Shown here: in pieces, positions 44,735 through 56,290 of the stretch
Layout: every line of letters starts with the position of its first letter
Numbering within the stretch: the first letter of the stretch is position 1
Assembly (NCBI GenBank): GCA_037833965.1
Contig: AP031358.1
Location: 18,484,001-18,548,000, forward strand
Length of the DNA: 64,000 bases
Source of the DNA: Marchantia polymorpha subsp. ruderalis
Lineage: Eukaryota; Streptophyta; Marchantiopsida; Marchantiales; Marchantiaceae
Reading direction: 5' to 3'
Position numbers and translations under genes: made by a program
The notes under the pieces: model-generated
What the model was told of the DNA's origin: nothing
The model's database searches: none
What the model saw: the letters and a program-made list of their open reading frames with translations, nothing else

Positions 44735-47700
44735 CAAACTTGATGCAACTTAAGAATATTTCAATATTACAATTTGACTAATGATATAAAATGGTAGATG
44801 TTTACGACTAAGATATTCAAGTTGGGACAAAAAGGTAATCAGAGCCCCTTCAGTAATTTTTTTGAGGTGTAAATAAAAACTCAAAACTCTGGATGCATTT
44901 TGGTCAGAATTTTTTAGACCTGGTCAGAATTCATTTGAAAGTTTTTTTTTTACATGATGTTATTTGATTATTTTGTGGTGTAGTCTAACAGTTGTCATCG
45001 CTCAATGTTCTTGGATTTTACAAATATCCATTGATGAACTTGTAGGAAAAGTTCACCGAAGTATTGTTTTTGTTAGCAATAATTGCATTCAAATCAAATT
45101 CCACTTGATTCAAATTGAATTCAAGTGTAAAAAAAATTTGCATTGTTTAAATGCAATTTTAAATTTTTTTCTCTAAAAAAAGTTGATAGAGAATCAAACC
45201 AAAAAATGAAAAAACTACAATCAACATAAAATTATGCGGTTCATCATTTCAAGCTACATAATCTAGATCTGTAGTTGTATGATTCTATTAGTGTTAGATT
45301 CAATTAGAGAATTAACCATTACTATCTTACTCAAAATTAAGTTTAGCTAGTTTGTAATACTTTAACTTGCCACTCAGTTAAACTTAAACTTAGTCTAAAT
45401 AATCAAAATTTAACTATTTAGAAAAAAACACATCGACTTCAGATATCAATGCAGAAGATTGAGCTAGTAATACTTCAAATAAGAAGGTTAAGCTAATTAA
45501 GATTGATGGCTATTCAATTCAACTAATGCGTTCAACAAATTAATCTTTTATAGAGTTTTGAAACACATCGTGTTATTTTGAAGGTTTTGCATGAGAAGAA
45601 CAAGTAAGTTTTACTGGCAATTTTGTTATCTTTATATATATACTCTATTTGGCATTGATTTAATTCTGATTAGTGATAGTTTTAAAACTATCTATATTAG
45701 ATTTGTTTATGAAATATTATGAATCAATTATAGGTTTTTCATCAATTAATGGTTCGACCCCGACCCAAGAAAAGTCATAATTAATGTAGATTAAGATCCC
45801 GCGATATGAGTTGAACAAAATTAATCTAAACTAAAATAAATTTTTAGTTTGGTTTAATCTAATTTTTCAAAGCTTTTAAATTGTCACAATATAAAAGATA
45901 GTTTGCAAAACCTCCCAACAACACAACTTAGGATTGTTTTTTATAAATGTTTTTGTATTTTTGTGGACTATGTACATGGAAACACAAAATGATGAACCAT
46001 TTATGTCTGCTATATCCATGTGTGTATGTCCAATATGGCCGTGCGTTTGCGTGATTGTGACGATGTTTTGTAAGTTTCAACTTTTAGAATTAAAACATAA
46101 AAGACGGAATGATGAAAAAATTTACTCCATCTTGAATAACAACATACTTTTTTCCACAAAATATTTTCATGAGGTTAGTGATAGCATTGATGAAAAATAA
46201 GAATAATAGAGTTTAATCTAATTATTCAGCTAATGTAGGAGATTCATTGACAAAGATTGTGAAATAAGTCAAAATAGATTTAAAAAATGTTGAAAGAACA
46301 TAATTTTTCTAGTTTGATATGATGTCTTCCCATAAATATTTTGAATGAAGCAATATTCATTCAAGAAGATTGAAAAATGTGATAAAAATAATTGGGTGAA
46401 AGGATTTAGGGTTTAGATGGAAATAGAAAAAGAATTATATATATAGATAAAAATAGATACCAGATTCGAATCAAAAAATTATGAAATTATGTGTTAAACT
46501 TATACTTTTATATAGCTAACAAATTATCAAATTATGTGTTAGAAATTATGATTGGTGAAGCAATTCATGCTTAAAATGTGTATATTTTGAAAATTATATG
46601 AAATATGATTGAACACAATTAGTCTAATATTTTAAATGAATTTTCTTGATCTTCATCTAAGAGTCAAATGTATCATAATCTGTAGATTTTATCCAAAAAT
46701 GCATTGATCTTCAAAAATGTTATATTATTTCAAAAATGTTATATTATTAAAAAAATTTAAATTTTTTTTAAAAAATGAGTCATCTAATTGCACTTTACTA
46801 GACATCATTCACGTACATCATGAAAGCATGCATAAAGTACCTTGTTTAGAATCAGCAAACAATGCACACTAAAAAATCACAAATATTCAACATCTTGTAC
46901 AATCATCTGGATCCTTAAGAAAACACTCTACCACCATTAATTCAATCGAATAGAAACTATATCTTATGACGGTATCAATATTAATTCAGTAGAATATTTT
47001 TCAAAACTGAAATTTTAAAAGATTAAAATTTTTACATAATTTTCAATGTATCCAAATTTAATTATATATTTGTTCTATTCTCAAATAAGAGGACATTTCA
47101 AAAAATGGATCTTCAAGTTTAGTTTATAAATTAAACTTGATAGAGCAGAATAAAACATCACATATTGCATTGTTCTTATCTTTATTCAGAAGAGAAAATG
47201 AAAATCCTTATATTGATTTTTGACTTAGGGTTAGTAGGACTTTTGTTATAGATTTTAGTGTAAAGTTTTTGAATTCTTACATTTTACAAATTCACATATT
47301 TCAGTTTCATATTTTTTTAATAGTTAATTATTCTAGTGAAAATTATTCCTATAAGAAATTAGCCCTTATATATGTTGATTTTCTCACCATGTATTCATAT
47401 ATAATCAAAAAATATATAATTTATATTTTCATATTTAGACATTTGATTAGATTACACGAAAAGTTTCTTAACTTCTGTTCAACTATGTCAAGCAGGATTG
47501 AGTTTGGAATTAATAGGTGTTAAAAATAGTTATGCTAAATATATTCAAATCAGATTAATGATAGAGAACATAAATTGAAACCTAAAGTGTCTTTTTGACC
47601 TACTGTTAATCATATTTTAACAACTAAAGTAAACATGGGCAAGGTAATAAGAAATGATTCACTCAAACTCCAAAAATATACATTACAGTAAGCAATTGCT

Positions 47701-47965
47701 TACTTTAAAACGATCCCAAGTGAAATGAATGTAAAATAAGTGATCAATTTGATAACTTTTAACATTGCATTATATTTAAGAAATCTTTTTTTCTGTGACT
47801 GTTAGCTTTTTAAACTGTGGTTTGTAGTTTAATGCTTAAAATTTGCCTCAATTATTGCATACACTTTACAAAAAACTCACGTTTATAATCTCAGATTTAT
47901 AAATATTTACTGGGTACTAGGACATGAGAACCCTGGACCAAGAAATTATACCTAGTATGAATATA
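44735..47965. other. AT-rich intergenic block (unit 2) with unit-specific indels
   Basis: Counterpart of 16160-18430. About 830 bp at 45041-45873 replaces about 45 bp of unit 1, and about 140 bp near 47440-47590 is extra. The larger block is AT-rich, has no ORF with a domain and no clear terminal inverted repeats. The 18-bp palindrome recurs at 47687-47704. Confidence 0.45.
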
Positions 47966-49408
47966 TACTATAGAACATTTTGCATTATATATTCTTGAAT
48001 CCAAGTTTTATTCAGGCAATATTCTGCATTTGACACAATTAGACAAGCTTTCTGTGGTAACACACTTTTTGTTTTTTTGCAGAATTTAAACAATTTTAGA
48101 AAACTAGTACCAAAGCAGTGTTTGTAGCTAGAGAAGGGTACGCTAAATAGAGTGGATTGATGAGATCGTCACGAGGGCACAAAGAATCACGTAGTCGGAT
48201 GTACCAACGCCAACGTCTTCGGCGCCTTCGGCAAAAGCTCCTTTTTGAGGTGTCTCTACTCACGCGCCTCTAGCGTATAAGGAAGCTACGCTTCCGGCGC
48301 AGACACCTCAGGAGGAGGTTTTGCTAAAGACGTCAGGAGAAGGGCCCGGACCTCTAAAGGCATCCGACCATGAGTGCGCCTTCGGCGAAGCGCCGCTAGC
48401 GCGGAAAGGGAAAACCTTCATAACAATCGGGATACACGGTAGATCCAGTTGGTTGAAGTTGCATTAGAAAGAGCTCGGGACGCTCGTTCTAACGAGTCCA
48501 AGAGCGCCGGAGATGGATCAGGAATCAAGAAGTTATGAGCGTCGGAAAACTCGTAGCCGGACATGCGCCGTTCGCGCTAGGGTTCACAGCCGGAAAGGAT
48601 TCCCGTACGCCCTCGGCGATGCGCCTTCGGCGGAATCACGCGCTCACAGGAGGAAACCAACTCAGAGTCGGAAGCACCCTTGGCGGCTGTTCATGGAAGG
48701 AAAGCGCCGGTCGGATGTACACCTCCGACGTGGCGCTGACGGCCGGATGCGCTGGCATGAGTTGCGCTGACGGATATGCGCCGGCAGCAACGGACGAGGC
48801 ATAAAGGACAAAATAGGCGGTACGACTGCGCGCCGGCGTAATTCGCTCCGGCTGGATGTGCGCCTCCAGCAAGGCGCCGACGGATAATGAACGCACCAGC
48901 GGCGACACGCCTCCGGAGAAGGGCGGGTTAGGAAAAGACAACAGGGCCGACGTATACCCTGCAGCGGACTCGAGTCCGGAAGGTGGCGGCGGCGGGAGAA
49001 TTCAACGTTTAAGCATGCGAATGCGCGCAATGCGGAGACGTGAATTCGCGCATGCAAAGGGCGAACCGTTAAGCCGTATAGCCGGCTGCGTACGTTGCAA
49101 CCAGTAAGAACGTTGGACGTTCTTGAAATCGGAGAAGAAAAGACTGCGCTCCAGTCTCATTCTCTCATTCTTGACTTTGCGATTTCCAGTTCCAAGATTA
49201 CGCGCAAGGGCGGAGCGACCTGCAGTGAGAGTAGAGAGTGCGGAGACGAGTTGCGCAAGGATCTTGGCGGACCTTGAAAGAATTGTGAGTAGCGATCTTG
49301 AACGAGCGCAGAGAGAGTGAGCAGTCAGTGCTTGAGTGGCCGACGCGCAGTGGCGATTGTGAGAGAGCGAGCGAAAGGGAGAACGTTTGTGTGTGTGCAG
49401 GCAACGCA

Positions 49409-51964
49409 ATGTCGAAGGTTCCCCAGCTGCGAGTGTTTCCACTCAGGGTGCCGCAGATCGGTCTACGCGCATTTCAAGATGTGCTGTTGAGGTTGAAGCT
49501 CGATTTTCTCCTATGGGGGTGGAATTGGACATGTCCGGAGATGGTGCGCGAGTATCTGCAGGAGAGACACAAGCCTTCTCGCGGATTTCGCCCACACCCA
49601 GAGAGATGGGACATTTGCAATTGGGCGCAGGTGTTGGGCAGGTGTGCCGGCGAGGAAGGGGATCTCCTCTTCGAGGCCGATAGCGTGAAGGTGTCCCAGG
49701 AGGAAGAAGTCTCTTACAATGAGCTCTTCAAAGTGGCCAGACATCCCAAGAACGGTTTCCGGACACGGGATTACAAGGATCGATTGCGGAGAAATGTCGC
49801 GACGGCATTGCTGCAAATATTGCAGCCGACCAAGACCGCTTACATGCATGGTTGGCAGGTAGAGTTCGTGGAGCTAGTGCTGTCAGGAGCTCCGGTGCAT
49901 TGGGCACGGCTCCTGTGGAAGGTGACGCGCCAACATGCGCAAGAAGAGAGGGGAGGAACCCTCAATCATCTATCGCCTTACTTAATCGTGTTTTACCGGG
50001 CGATGGGATGTTTGACAAATGCTGAGAAAACTCGATTTCCGCAGCTGACCCGGACTTATCCAGGAAGATATTCGAGGGAGGCCGAAGTAGACACAGATCC
50101 GGACGAGGAACCTGCCAGTACGCCTCCGGCTCCGGCTCCAGCAAGAGCAGCAGAAGAACGTCGAAGTGAGCGCATTCCGCGAAAGCGGAAGTGGGATGAG
50201 AGAGCTGAGGACAGGCAGCCGGAAGTGCCAGCTGCGCCGACTCGTGGTCGGCCCGCCCCCGAGCCTCACAGTCGACCAAAACAGAGGGCACGCAAAATGC
50301 CAACTGTTACTGAGGAGACCAGGCGAACTCCGACCCGGCGGAATCTCACACAGGAAGAGATAATCGCTCAGATTCTAGGGAAGACGGCAGATACCTCTGC
50401 ACAGAAGGCACCACGGCCTTCGGGAGGAGATGGACGGACTGACAGCCGGCCGACTGCGAGTCGGATGACTGAAGGTCGACAAGCGGAAGGAAGGCCAACT
50501 GAACGGCGCGTTGAACCGGACAGCAGGCCGGAAGCAGAAGAGAGTTTGGCTGACGAGCCAACAATCCTCAGAGGGTCGTCTTCGGCGGAAGGCACTTCTG
50601 GAAGAACGCCACCAACAAGCAGGCCAAGTGGAGTCAAGACGCGCAGGGTGTATCCGACTCCCAGTCGGACAACTGCTGGTCGGCCGACTGCGAGTCGGAC
50701 AACAGAGAGTCAGCCGGATTCGCCGACTGCGAGACGGATGGGGCCAACGACCAGTGTGCGGACGCCTTCGGCGGACGCACCTTCAGCAAGGACACCTTCC
50801 ACGCAGATTGCGCCGGAAGGACAGGCAGCAGAAGCGGGCGGTGCAAGAGTGACAAAAGTCACTGCGGCGTCGACCCCTTCACAAACCGAAGATCGAGCCG
50901 GAACAGGGGCTCAAGCAGTGGGATCTCCCACTGCCCTGGATATTTTAGCAGGCAGTGGAGCAGCAGTCGCAGCGGAAGCTGCTGCGCGCCACAGTTCCAG
51001 GGAGTCGCCAAGGGATTCGGTGGCGACTGAAATCCTCGAGACTGAGGATGAGACGAGCTCGGAAGAGCAGGAAGCGGATTCGGTGCAGAAAACGCCAACA
51101 GGGGTGCTGTGCGAACAGATAGTTCCACTCCTGCGATATCTGGATCGCAAGACATCCAAATACGGAAGTGCCTTAAAACCGCAATCTTATGTGGAGACTA
51201 TCAGGCGAAGGACGAGGATCAAGGTGGCAAAGTGGGCCTCTAGTTGCCAAGTATATGTGGAAAGGAACACCGCCCTCCGACAACACCTGGCGGTCACCCA
51301 GAAGCTATACCAAGCCTTGCAGCAGCAGAAGGAGGATGCGGCGACGAAAAGTCAGGCGGATGCCGAACTAATACGGGCAAAGATCGAGTCGGAACTGCAG
51401 GAGGAGCGGAGACAGAACAAAGTCCTAGCAGCCGAGCTTGCGCGCCAGACGCGCGCCTTAGAAGAAAGTCAAAGAGCCCGCAAGGAGGATGAGGAGTTGT
51501 TGTGCAACTTGCAATCCGAGTGCTCGGATTTGAGGGCACAACGTGCGGGATTAGAAATGCAGCTGGCCGAGGTGGAGAGCAGCTGTAGGGCGCGAGGAGA
51601 GTTGGCGGCACAGGTGACTCGTTGTCTAAAAGGATACACCCATTGGGAGGTGGCAGCTCAAGAGAGGATCACACTCAGGGAGTTCGAGCTTCGGGCGGCG
51701 GCATTGACGGAAGGTGACAGTCGGAGTCGGCGGCGAGTGGCGAGAAAATTAGAAACCTTCTTGTCGGGTGCGCGCGACACTATGGCGCACTTGCAGTCGG
51801 AAGTCACCACAGCGCTCCGACGCCTGGGGTTACGCAGCCGGTCGGAAGACTGGCAAGGTAGAGATAGTAAGCGGAGCAGTCCGGCGCGCAGGAGGCGCAG
51901 CACCGGATCTGCTGAGTGCAGTAGAGTAGTTTGGTTTCGCGCAGATACTACGAGTGGTAGATAG
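49409..51964 (+). CDS. long GC-rich ORF, unknown protein with coiled-coil C-terminus
   Basis: The open frame begins at ATG 49298 (888 codons). The second ATG at 49409 (851 aa) is preferred because a pyrimidine/GT-rich stretch ending in GTGTGTGTGCAG precedes it and looks like a splice acceptor. Residues 1 to about 225 form a globular, Trp/Arg-rich part (PHPERWDICNWAQVLGRCAG; LLQILQPTKTAYMHGW; APVHWARLLWKVTRQHAQ). This loosely recalls the plant transposon-protein domain seen next to retroelements. About residues 225-580 are disordered and Pro/Arg/Thr/Ser-rich with recurring RPTASR-type units. About 600-820 is a long Gln/Glu/Arg coiled coil. No zinc knuckle, protease or polymerase motif is present. 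The codon GC content contrasts sharply with neighbouring genes, suggesting a different origin. Confidence 0.7.
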   Translation: MSKVPQLRVFPLRVPQIGLRAFQDVLLRLKLDFLLWGWNWTCPEMVREYLQERHKPSRGFRPHPERWDICNWAQVLGRCAGEEGDLLFEADSVKVSQEEEVSYNELFKVARHPKNGFRTRDYKDRLRRNVATALLQILQPTKTAYMHGWQVEFVELVLSGAPVHWARLLWKVTRQHAQEERGGTLNHLSPYLIVFYRAMGCLTNAEKTRFPQLTRTYPGRYSREAEVDTDPDEEPASTPPAPAPARAAEERRSERIPRKRKWDERAEDRQPEVPAAPTRGRPAPEPHSRPKQRARKMPTVTEETRRTPTRRNLTQEEIIAQILGKTADTSAQKAPRPSGGDGRTDSRPTASRMTEGRQAEGRPTERRVEPDSRPEAEESLADEPTILRGSSSAEGTSGRTPPTSRPSGVKTRRVYPTPSRTTAGRPTASRTTESQPDSPTARRMGPTTSVRTPSADAPSARTPSTQIAPEGQAAEAGGARVTKVTAASTPSQTEDRAGTGAQAVGSPTALDILAGSGAAVAAEAAARHSSRESPRDSVATEILETEDETSSEEQEADSVQKTPTGVLCEQIVPLLRYLDRKTSKYGSALKPQSYVETIRRRTRIKVAKWASSCQVYVERNTALRQHLAVTQKLYQALQQQKEDAATKSQADAELIRAKIESELQEERRQNKVLAAELARQTRALEESQRARKEDEELLCNLQSECSDLRAQRAGLEMQLAEVESSCRARGELAAQVTRCLKGYTHWEVAAQERITLREFELRAAALTEGDSRSRRRVARKLETFLSGARDTMAHLQSEVTTALRRLGLRSRSEDWQGRDSKRSSPARRRRSTGSAECSRVVWFRADTTSGR

Positions 51965-52945
51965 GATAGCGTAGTGCTAGTTAGGATCTTTTGAGAGTAT
52001 AAAGTAGATCAAGGCGTTTTGCCTTGGGACTCTTCCAGTTTCGGAAGTGCAGATCAGGAACTCACTTTCTTGGCGTGTTTGTGCATTTTGGTCCTGGCAC
52101 CACGTAGAGAAGCTGCAGCATAGCGAAGTTACCGTGTGTTGTAGTTGAAGGCCTTCGGCTGAATGTTCAGAGCTAGCACCCGGTTAGAGACTTGAGTAGT
52201 GCGGATCTGCACCTGCGGGTGATTTCTGATGCTCAGAGCCTGCTGCGAGTTAGATACTTGAACAGTTCCCCCTTACTCCTTCGAGTGACATATCCTGATT
52301 GTACTCCTATGGGAAGTTTCCCCTGAATGCCAATGTGAAGTTTCATTACTTCGTGTAAACCTTGGTTTGTAATTCAGGTTGTGTGTGTGTTACTGGATCG
52401 TGTTTTTAGTAAGTTCTCAGTCGGGTCTGCACTCCCTGCGTTTGGTGTGATAGTCGAGGGTGACGTCCACGGCGTATGTAGAGGCTTCGTTCCGAAGTGG
52501 GAAGTCCAGTCCGGGTACCCCCGCTAGTTCCTGGCGGAAGGGCAGTAAAAGCCGGAGTGGGAGGCACTACCTGCAGAACCTCTGAGTGAACTTGTGAGAC
52601 ACTTTCCTCCTGAAATCCGAAGCGGAGGTCCTGACCGACCTCCGAGTTGTGCTTTTTGCCAGTTTCAGGTGTGTGTGTGTGTGTGTGTGTTGAGTGACCA
52701 CGCTGTACCGTGCATCCTCCGAGCATCCTCCGAGTTGAGATCCTCCTCCGAGTCGAGCCTCCGAGTCGAGCACTGCAGTATTTCTGGGAGTGACAGTCGC
52801 CTAGAATTCAAACTCTACAAAAGTCTGTTAAACGTGACACTTTTACTCTGTGTGTTGCCTCTGTCCCTGTGGGTTCGATCTTTTTACCACCATACTGCAG
52901 TTTTAGCCTTTGGTGGGTTATTACACTTTCCTCGATTAAGTTGAT
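51965..52945. other. 3' region of the GC-rich island
   Basis: No supported gene. It contains a (GT)n tract at about 52668-52690 and a cluster of CTCCGAG heptamers at about 52725-52770. It ends with a T-rich stretch of LTR-end-like character before AT-rich DNA resumes. Confidence 0.45.
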
Positions 52946-53450
52946 ACATTATCATGTGATTTCATGAACAATTTAAAAATTATAGATGGAGATGAAGAAA
53001 ATTGATTTGAAATCACATTTCAGATATCTGAAGCAAGGGCTGAACTCAAGAAAAAGAGTAGCTGTCTGATTATAAAGATTAAGAAATTTTTGCACAAACT
53101 CTTATTCCATGTTAACCTTAAAAGGTGACGTTAGAAATATGACATTTAATTAAATTATGAACCTAACTCCTCAACTTTGTGGAAGTGGTTATAGGGGCCA
53201 TCGGTACGATTTCAACAATGTAGAGGTTAGACAAAGATCATGTGATCCATCTGCCACATTGGGCGACTATCAATTGCTTTCTGAGAATATGAGCAGACTT
53301 TGATAATTCTCAGCCTTACTTTTTTGTCAGTCTCATGTCAGGAACTCATCGTTGACTGTAACCTGAAGTACATCAACAGATGGAGTTCGTCAGCAAGAAA
53401 TACATTATATATTGGCGCAATTACTGTGTGCTGTATTGACCTGCATTCAC
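52946..53450. other. AT-rich DNA right of the GC island
   Basis: No counterpart in unit 1, where it falls within the deleted interval. No clear gene, though the frame of the fragment at 53451-53541 extends to about 53338 without a domain. Confidence 0.4.
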
Positions 53451-53541
53451 CTTTCATGGTCTGATAAACACGTTCCTTGAGGAATGCGGCGGCCTTCGCA
53501 CCACCATGGCCACTACTCGTGGCTTCCACATACACCGTATC
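53451..53541 (-). pseudogene. possible PP2C phosphatase exon fragment
   Basis: After the acceptor ATATCCGCAG the minus strand reads DTVYVEATSSGHGGAKAAAF, then LKERVYQTMK before a GTGAAT donor. The GHGGAKAAAFLKER part resembles the PP2C motif (VFDGHGGAKAAEF type), but the metal-binding Asp before GHGG is replaced by an inserted-looking VEATSS. No other PP2C motif was found nearby. Unit 1 retains only the first ten codons before its fold-back palindrome. Confidence 0.3.
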
Positions 53542-53755
53542 CTGCGGATATGAAGGACCTTAAGCAGAAACTACAAGAAACAGAGCGACATCGAGAGAAA
53601 TGTTACGGCTAGTGCAGAACAACGTTGGTGACATTACAGAAGACAATTTAAAATGTAAAAGCAGCCCAGCGTAGGCTCAAGGACATGAAGCGCGATATCA
53701 AGTCACGCTATGGCCTTTGACAACTGAGAGGGATCAGTCCCTGTACATCGAGTAA

Positions 53756-53974
53756 TCAAGCAGTCGTGGGCGCCCAGCCACAGCTCCTGAATGCCATGAT
53801 TTTGAGCACATTGTTGTGCACACGATTTAGTTCGTGATTTATTTGATTCTTCATGCTTGAAATTTGTTCGAAATCTGCTTTGCTGGCAACGTCGTGCAAG
53901 TCTGCAGAAACGGCAGCATACCTGTTTCTGGTGGCGAGATTGGTGATGCGGCGAGGTTTGAACTGGTGAACAGC
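53756..53974 (-). CDS. open coiled-coil exon, unidentified (unit 2)
   Basis: A 72-codon frame after acceptor GATGGCAG: AVHQFKPRRITNLATRNRYA, then DLHDVASKADFEQISSMKNQ and INHELNRVHNNVLKIMAF to TGA at 53756. Heptad-like spacing of hydrophobics suggests a helical coiled coil. The unit 1 copy has a frameshift and a palindrome in place of the acceptor, so unit 2 is the better-preserved form. The alternate frame on the same strand (53984-53703) is Cys/Gln/His-rich and less protein-like. Confidence 0.42.
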   Translation of the reverse strand, partial: AVHQFKPRRITNLATRNRYAAVSADLHDVASKADFEQISSMKNQINHELNRVHNNVLKIMAFRSCGWAPTTA

Positions 53975-53999
53975 CTGCCATCAATTGAGCTGGTGATTT

Positions 54000-55317
54000 C
54001 TGTTTGCATGTACATTCATTATGACTTTATGTAGTGTTGTGAAATAAATCACCAGTTAATGGAACACTTGAAAGAAAAACATCTAAAAAAATTTTCAACG
54101 AGGACAAAATCAAGCAGGATATTTATGAATGTGCTTTTAATCACATAAATAACGTGAAATAACCCTAAACAAATAACCTAACGTTAATTTTTTGACGTAA
54201 TCACCAGTAACAATAATTACTTTATAATTAAATTTAAATCATCTGAAATTTCTTTTGAGAGATTGCTCTCAATGTTTAAAAACAACAAATAATTAAAACA
54301 AAAAATATCAATTTCACTTTAAATATTTGTATCATTTGAGTTCTGAAACATCATAATTTTTCTTTGGAAATGAATTTCAAATAAAAAATTAATTACCATG
54401 TAGTTTAGATCCAGAAGTATTTTTTAAAAAAATACGTATTGATTATTTATATATAACTTTGATTGAGAATTAATTTTTTATGTCCATAGATATTATCCTA
54501 ATCCAAATTTTTCATAATGTATACTAAATACAATATTCAAATATGAAATAAAAATTAAAACATAGCTAAATTTCTTTTCAAGAATTGTTCAAATTTTCAA
54601 TTTTCTTTTAAACATTTTAATCTATTATAGATCAAAATACTTAAGCACAAAACGTTTAGTGCACAGAATGTGTTTGATGAAATTTAAGCTATCATAGAAA
54701 ATTTGAATATATAAATGATATACTAATTGCAAGCATCTTTATTGATTTGTTTTTAAAAAAAAAATCCTTCACACTATGCAACTTCAAATTTCTGACTCAA
54801 TAATTTGAATCGAAAGACTATTTTGTCTCTTAATCAAACTATCTGCAATGCAATCAGAAATTTACTATTCAGATTTATACTGAAACATGCTCTCAATCTC
54901 ACTTAAATCCCAAAATCCAAAATTTTCATGTGTAAAACAAATCAAAAATATAAATTCTCTAATATTTATTTGAAAATTTATATTTTTCTATTTTATTTAG
55001 ATTAATTAAAAAATTATTCTCATTACAATCATATAATTTAAATGCAAAAAAATATTAAAATGTATGATTAACTATCCAAAGAAGTATTATTTGGCAACAT
55101 ATCATTCATTCACATAATCAACATATTTAGCTCATTCATATTTCCATTGTTTTACAATTAGAAAATTGAATCCATTGCAGGAGGATTACGTTGAGATCGT
55201 GAAGGCCATGCTTAAAGCGTAAAGACCAGGCTGTCATCTTAGCAGCACGAATTCATCATGCGATCTCTGTATTCACGATCATTCATTTTGGCTTTGCAAA
55301 CTCACCAAAAAAATACA
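54000..55317. other. AT-rich intergenic block (unit 2)
   Basis: Counterpart of 19813-21100. No gene or recognised repeat. Confidence 0.5.
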
Positions 55318-55600
55318 AAGACCTCCAAACTGTGCATGCATTCACATACTTGACAGCTGGGGTAGAAGAACAATCATAGCAGCAGTTGATAACCTCGAGT
55401 ACTGGTATCCTCTGTATACAGTTGTTCGATATCATAGTTAGTAAAATCCCAAAAGGCTTCTCAGTCTTTTCTGAACCTAGAAGTTATTTACAATAATGTG
55501 CACAACTGTTCTGGGTCAAAAGTAAGAAAAATCGTAACATGCTAATTACAGCTGACTACGCATGTGCCACTCAGCTGTCAAAATAGGTCCACTTGCTCCA
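55318..55600 (+). repeat. degenerate copy of an unidentified protein-coding module (plus)
   Basis: Counterpart of 21103-21390 with similar stops. It starts CAAACTGTGCATGCATTCAC and includes the TCTGAACCTAGAAGTTATTT stretch that aligns with the SEARSYRLL text of the minus-strand copies. Confidence 0.55.
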
Positions 55601-55859
55601 ACAGATGGAACATGCCAGATAAATGAATTAATAAAGACGAAAGTTCTAATGGAAATTGTTAATGTGACGTCATCGAGAGTATCATCACACTGACGCATTC
55701 ACCCACGTTTCCTCTCCGCTTGCACAACAAAGTCAAGATCTACTCTGATCTTGTAACACCATGTTCCAATCACAGAGTATGAAAGAACACGATTTTTGTT
55801 TTCAAATGTTGTCATTGCCGTGATCGCTCACACGATTCAATGAGAAGATCTGATTGAAG

Positions 55860-56290
55860 ATGAGGCATGCTTTTTCCCCACGCTAGCCATCGTAGTGTCT
55901 GTCTTCCCGTTGGTCTTGATGCAGCTAGAATCGCAGTCTCCCAGTACGAGTGTACATCCAGTTTTTCCACAACTCAGAGTTCGTCACATCTGAGAAATCT
56001 GCAATTTCATGCATTCCATGACATTTTGCTTTCGCTTCGCGCCATCTTTGCTAAGAACTTGATTTCAGATTCTCCTGCAGAACTATCATATTGTCCACTC
56101 ACTTCGATCACTAGTGCACATCGAACCCTGATAGACGTGAAGACTTTTTTGCCACACGGTCTATGATTAAGCTTGGTAATAGAATCCTAGTCTACTGTGT
56201 CAATTTTGATTCCCATCGCTTGTCCCGAGCTCGAACATACTACTGCTTCCACTTTGCAGAATCTCCCTGAGTTCGTGTTGATTGCTCATG
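55860..56290 (-). pseudogene. unidentified coding remnant upstream of ROCO gene 2
   Basis: Minus-strand text VVCSSSGQAMGIKIDTVD, stop, NHRPCGKKVFTSIRVRCALV, then EVSGQYDSSAGESEIKFLAK to a TGA. It matches 22013-21596 of unit 1 with different stops and indels. Head-to-head with the ROCO gene. Confidence 0.42.

Larger units (their letters stand above)
48160..52945 (+). mobile_element. GC-rich island, putative mobile or captured element
   Basis: Base composition switches abruptly from AT-rich to GC-rich at about 48160 and back at about 52945. The island holds one long plus-strand ORF and about 1 kb of flank on each side. The palindromic nonamer GCCTTCGGC occurs five times (48224, 48378, 48623, 50764, 52151). 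No LTR pair, terminal inverted repeat, tRNA primer-binding site, reverse transcriptase, integrase or Rep/helicase was found. The last 80 bases (GTGGGTTCGATCTTTTTACC) resemble the end of a plant LTR. Mobility is inferred from composition and isolation only. Confidence 0.5.

Noticed and set aside
48513..49107. Overlapping 80-130 aa ORFs in all frames of the 5' GC island
   Set aside because: Several frames are open at once, as expected from composition. No single frame shows domain structure or a coherent start.
50346..50637. Minus ORFs over the GC-rich long ORF
   Set aside because: Antisense shadows caused by low stop density in GC-rich DNA; the plus frame is far longer and has coherent domains.
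48160..52945. Classical LTR retrotransposon or Helitron
   Set aside because: No matching LTRs, primer-binding site, pol motifs, TC...CTRR ends or Rep/helicase were found by eye.
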